DNA of 17,163 nucleotides from Solobacterium sp. UBA1761. GTDB taxonomy: Bacteria > Bacillota_I > Bacilli_A > Erysipelotrichales > Erysipelotrichaceae. The notes below the pieces were generated by a model. It did no database searches. It was not told the origin of the DNA and saw only the letters and a program-made list of their open reading frames with translations. The stretch spans positions 1-17,163 of the forward strand of contig DCHD01000058.1 of the NCBI GenBank assembly GCA_002315565.1, in the 5' to 3' direction. Positions 15,074 to 17,163 of the stretch are shown in pieces (within the stretch, counting starts at the first letter, position 1; each line of letters begins with the position of its first letter). The translations under genes and the position numbers were made by a program.

Positions 15074-15770
15074 AAACAATAAAAGAAGGAATATAGTATT
15101 TTTTGTTGTGGCAGCAGCAATACTGCTGTATATTTTTATTCCGCAGTTATACTTCAGTAATTATTCTTCTTCAGCAAGAGATATACCGGAACCCGGTGAT
15201 TATGCGATATATGTTTCCAACAATAACCTGACATATTTTTCAAAAGAAGAACTAGAAAAAGCCAAAGACTCATATGAAGAATATGGTGAACTTGACCATC
15301 TAAAAAGATGCACTTACGCAACAGCAAGCATATCATCTGATACAATGCCAAAAGGTGAAAGAGAAGAGTTGAAGATTAAGCCAAGCGGCTGGGATCAGGA
15401 AAAATATGAAGGGATAATTGAGGATGATTTTCTCTATAACCGTTGTCATCTTATTGCGTACTGTCTGACTGCCGAAAACAATAACCCGAATAATCTGGTT
15501 ACCGGAACCCATTATATGAACGAGAATATGAATTACTACGAGGTGTTGGTTGCCAAGTATCTTGACAATAATCCGAATAATCATGTTCTCTATCGTGCTT
15601 CACCGATATTCGAAGGCAATGACCTGGTTTGTAGAGGAATTCTCTTAGAGGCTAAATCGATAGAAGACGATGAAATAGAGTTCTGTGTCTTTGTGAACAA
15701 TATCCAGCCGGGAATAGAAATTGACTATTCCGATGGTTCGTCATGTATTGATTACGACTACCAAAAATAA
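15060..15770 (+). CDS. Membrane-anchored DNA/RNA non-specific endonuclease
   Basis: This 236-residue protein has a basic N-terminus and one hydrophobic signal-anchor (about 12-31) that would place the rest outside the cell. The body resembles the beta-beta-alpha-metal nucleases found in streptococci and lactobacilli (EndA/Spd type). It has IKPSGW (106-111), the active-site YNRCHLIAY with catalytic H130, NNPNNLVTGTHYMN with a likely metal-binding Asn (near 154), and the C-terminal FVNNIQPGIEIDYSDG. The classical DRGH motif is NRCH here; NR-H variants such as NRSH are familiar in these secreted nucleases. It overlaps the membrane gene by 14 bp and has no clear ribosome binding site, so it probably depends on translational coupling. 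Likely roles are DNA scavenging, uptake or degradation of foreign DNA. Confidence 0.9.
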   Translation: MKIYKNNKRRNIVFFVVAAAILLYIFIPQLYFSNYSSSARDIPEPGDYAIYVSNNNLTYFSKEELEKAKDSYEEYGELDHLKRCTYATASISSDTMPKGEREELKIKPSGWDQEKYEGIIEDDFLYNRCHLIAYCLTAENNNPNNLVTGTHYMNENMNYYEVLVAKYLDNNPNNHVLYRASPIFEGNDLVCRGILLEAKSIEDDEIEFCVFVNNIQPGIEIDYSDGSSCIDYDYQK

Positions 15771-15800
15771 AACGTCAGTTAAATACTGACGTTATTTTTT
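15771..15800. terminator. Bidirectional terminator
   Basis: AACGTCAGT, loop TAAAT, ACTGACGTT form a 9-bp stem followed by ATTTTTT on the plus strand. On the minus strand the same stem is followed by TTATTTTT. It therefore ends both the endonuclease operon and the opposing femAB-tRNA-Thr transcript. Confidence 0.87.
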
Positions 15801-15802
15801 AG

Positions 15803-15877
15803 TGGTGCCGATTGTGGGATTTGAACCTACGACCTACGCGTTACGAGTGCGTTGCACTACCCCTGTGCTAAATCGGC
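15803..15877 (-). tRNA. tRNA-Thr (anticodon CGU), with stem mismatches
   Basis: On the minus strand the acceptor is GCCGATT/AATCGGC with discriminator A, and CCA is encoded at 15803-15805. The D-stem is GCAC/GTGC with a short 7-nt loop AGGGGTA. The anticodon loop CTCGTAA gives anticodon CGT, which reads ACG (Thr). G1-C72, C2-G71, G35 and U36 suit threonyl-tRNA synthetase. Two A-C mismatches are seen: A31-C39 at the bottom of the anticodon stem and A51-C63 in the T-stem (GTAGG/CCCAC). The Lys, Gln and Tyr tRNAs in this window have perfect T-stems. The gene starts 2 nt after the stop codon of the femAB-type gene on the same strand, and I see no promoter of its own. Confidence 0.93.
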
Positions 15878-15899
15878 AATCAGCTGTTACGTACTGATT
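15878..15899 (-). other. Small hairpin at the femAB stop codon / tRNA-Thr junction
   Basis: AATCAG (15878-15883) and CTGATT (15894-15899) can form a 6-bp stem with a 10-nt loop across the femAB stop codon, ending exactly at the tRNA 5' end. No T-tract follows it. In a joint transcript it could mark the site where the tRNA is cut from the mRNA. Confidence 0.35.
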
Positions 15900-17142
15900 T
15901 CTTGATCAGAAGTTTCCTTCTTATAACAAGAGCCTTATGAACAAGTGCGTTCATTAAAGGCTTGGTAACCATATCGAATTCACCTACAAATTCATCAAAA
16001 TCACCGGCGAATCTCAGCTTGAAAAGATAGATTCCATAGACATCGGAATTTTTATCTACTGCACCTTCTGTTCCATAGAAGTCTACGTATTTATAACCTT
16101 CCCTGTGCGACTGTTTGAGAATCTCATAATAAAGTTCGTAATTGCCGTTAAGGAACATAAGTCTGTCAGAATTGCCGCCATGAATAGTCCATACTTTATC
16201 TTTGAATTTGGCAGTGATAATACTGGAAAGAACAACTCTGTCATCGTTTATCTTGTTGATTTCAGCCATCTCTTTAGAAATCTTGGCTTTGACGGCATCA
16301 AGATCTTTCTTTAAAGATTCCTGCTTCTTTTCGTTGTATTTCTTCAGATCTTCATATGAAGCCATCAGTTCTTCTTTCTTTAGCTCATAGATTTTCTTAA
16401 GCTCTTTAACATCGGCTTCAACTGTAAAAATATCAGAAAGTCCATCTTCATTCAGGCATGAATAGAAATCGGTGAAGTATTCTTCAGGTTCAAGATACAT
16501 CTTTTTACGTTTCGTTGTATCTTTCATTGTTCTGTAAAAATCTTTTACATCATTTATATCACCCTTACGGATAACAAGTTTATAGGGATTGTCTCTTTTT
16601 AGAATCTTCTTTGTAGTGTTGTGGAATGATGAAAGAAGTTCCGTTTCATCTTTATCAACATCAACACGGAATGTAAAACGTGGACTTGAAGATTCGGTGA
16701 ACTTTGTAGTGAAACCGCGGTGTCTAAGACCAAGTGATTTGAAATAATCAATCAGGTTCATCTTGTCTATAAATGTTTCAATCGGTCTGGCATTTTCATC
16801 AAGCTTTCTGATAATGATGTCAGGATCAAATTTGAAATATAAAGCACGATGCTTCTTGACGTAGTTCTTCATCTCTTTAAGGAACTTTTCAAAAAGCTCA
16901 TGGTTATCAAAGTCAATAAGCGGACCACGCGGACAATAGAAAGAAGCAAATGGACCAATCTTCTTTTCAAGACACATCAAAGAACCGACCATTTCATTTT
17001 CTTCATAAACACCAAGAAGATGAGCGGTATATCCGCGTCTTTCACATACTTTTGCCCATGAAGAAGTCTGCATAAAATGACCATATTCATGGTTCAGCGC
17101 ATATGTATCAAGAGTTTTGGCATCTATCTTTCTTATTTCCAT
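15880..17142 (-). CDS. FemAB-type peptidoglycan interpeptide aminoacyltransferase
   Basis: This 420-residue enzyme belongs to the FemABX/MurM family, which transfers amino acids from aminoacyl-tRNA to the stem-peptide lysine of lipid II or a nascent interpeptide bridge at the inner membrane face. Two GNAT-like halves are recognisable: HFMQTSSWAKV (22-32), FYCPRGPLIDF (68-78) and ALYFKFDP (100-107) in the first; WTIHGGNSDRLMFLNGNYELY, GYKYVDFYGTEG and GIYLFKLRFAGDFDEFVGEF in the second. A charged coiled-coil arm (about 243-298) lies between them, as in FemA. The length matches FemA. ATG 17142 is chosen because the family N-terminus starts there and a TATAAT lies 9 nt before it; an ATG at 17163 would lie upstream of that promoter. 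There is no ribosome binding site. tRNA-Thr follows directly. The amino acid it adds cannot be read from sequence alone. Confidence 0.93.
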   Translation of the reverse strand: MEIRKIDAKTLDTYALNHEYGHFMQTSSWAKVCERRGYTAHLLGVYEENEMVGSLMCLEKKIGPFASFYCPRGPLIDFDNHELFEKFLKEMKNYVKKHRALYFKFDPDIIIRKLDENARPIETFIDKMNLIDYFKSLGLRHRGFTTKFTESSSPRFTFRVDVDKDETELLSSFHNTTKKILKRDNPYKLVIRKGDINDVKDFYRTMKDTTKRKKMYLEPEEYFTDFYSCLNEDGLSDIFTVEADVKELKKIYELKKEELMASYEDLKKYNEKKQESLKKDLDAVKAKISKEMAEINKINDDRVVLSSIITAKFKDKVWTIHGGNSDRLMFLNGNYELYYEILKQSHREGYKYVDFYGTEGAVDKNSDVYGIYLFKLRFAGDFDEFVGEFDMVTKPLMNALVHKALVIRRKLLIKKSVRNS

Positions 17143-17151
17143 AACTACTAT

Positions 17152-17157
17152 ATTATA
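17152..17157 (-). promoter_or_regulatory. -10 element of the femAB-type gene, nearly leaderless
   Basis: On the minus strand TATAAT ends 9 nt before the ATG at 17142. Transcription would start about 2-4 nt before the start codon, and no Shine-Dalgarno sequence is present. The -35 would lie beyond the right edge of the window. Confidence 0.5.
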
Positions 17158-17163
17158 GCCCAT

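Overview
The window is low-GC DNA from a bacterium of the Bacillota. The tRNA cluster, M20D amidohydrolase, ECF-type S component, AddAB pair, FemAB ligase and stand-alone WYL regulator all fit that phylum. The AT-rich coding, and several genes that seem to start at or within a few bases of the transcription start, suggest an Erysipelotrichales/Mollicutes-like lineage. That finer placement is inference. TGA acts as a stop (addA, femAB), so the code is standard.

Layout. Positions 1-305 hold a minus-strand tRNA cluster, transcribed Tyr-Gln-Lys-Gly, with Gly cut by the left edge. A strong minus-strand promoter (349-377) drives it, back to back with a plus-strand promoter (382-410) for an aldo/keto reductase (418-1269). 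A bidirectional terminator separates that gene from a convergent M20D amidohydrolase (1292-2554, minus). Divergent from the amidohydrolase, an apparent signalling operon runs from 2606 to 7548. It encodes an ECF S component, a membrane PP2C phosphatase with a 5TM sensor, an extracellular domain and HAMP, a small STAS antagonist, an RsbW-like HATPase, and a STAS domain fused to an aminoglycoside-phosphotransferase-like kinase. No sigma factor is encoded beside it. After a terminator, a second tight operon (7630-15770) encodes a WYL regulator, a short AddB-like nuclease, AddA, an unknown membrane protein and a membrane-anchored non-specific endonuclease. A second bidirectional terminator closes it. 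On the minus strand from the right edge, a FemAB-type peptidoglycan aminoacyltransferase gene is followed 2 nt after its stop codon by a divergent tRNA-Thr(CGU).

How it may work together. The first operon looks like a partner-switching system. A membrane signal controls the PP2C phosphatase, which dephosphorylates two related STAS domains, and the HATPase kinase rephosphorylates them. The likely novelty is that one STAS domain carries its own APH-fold kinase as a possible output. The second operon joins DNA-end processing (AddAB) to a WYL regulator and a surface nuclease. The femAB/tRNA-Thr pair is the other highlight: FemAB enzymes use aminoacyl-tRNA as donor, and this tRNA has a mismatch in the T-stem region that sets EF-Tu affinity.

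There is no gene-free stretch over 300 bases apart from the tRNA cluster, and I saw no CRISPR array, insertion sequence or prophage.
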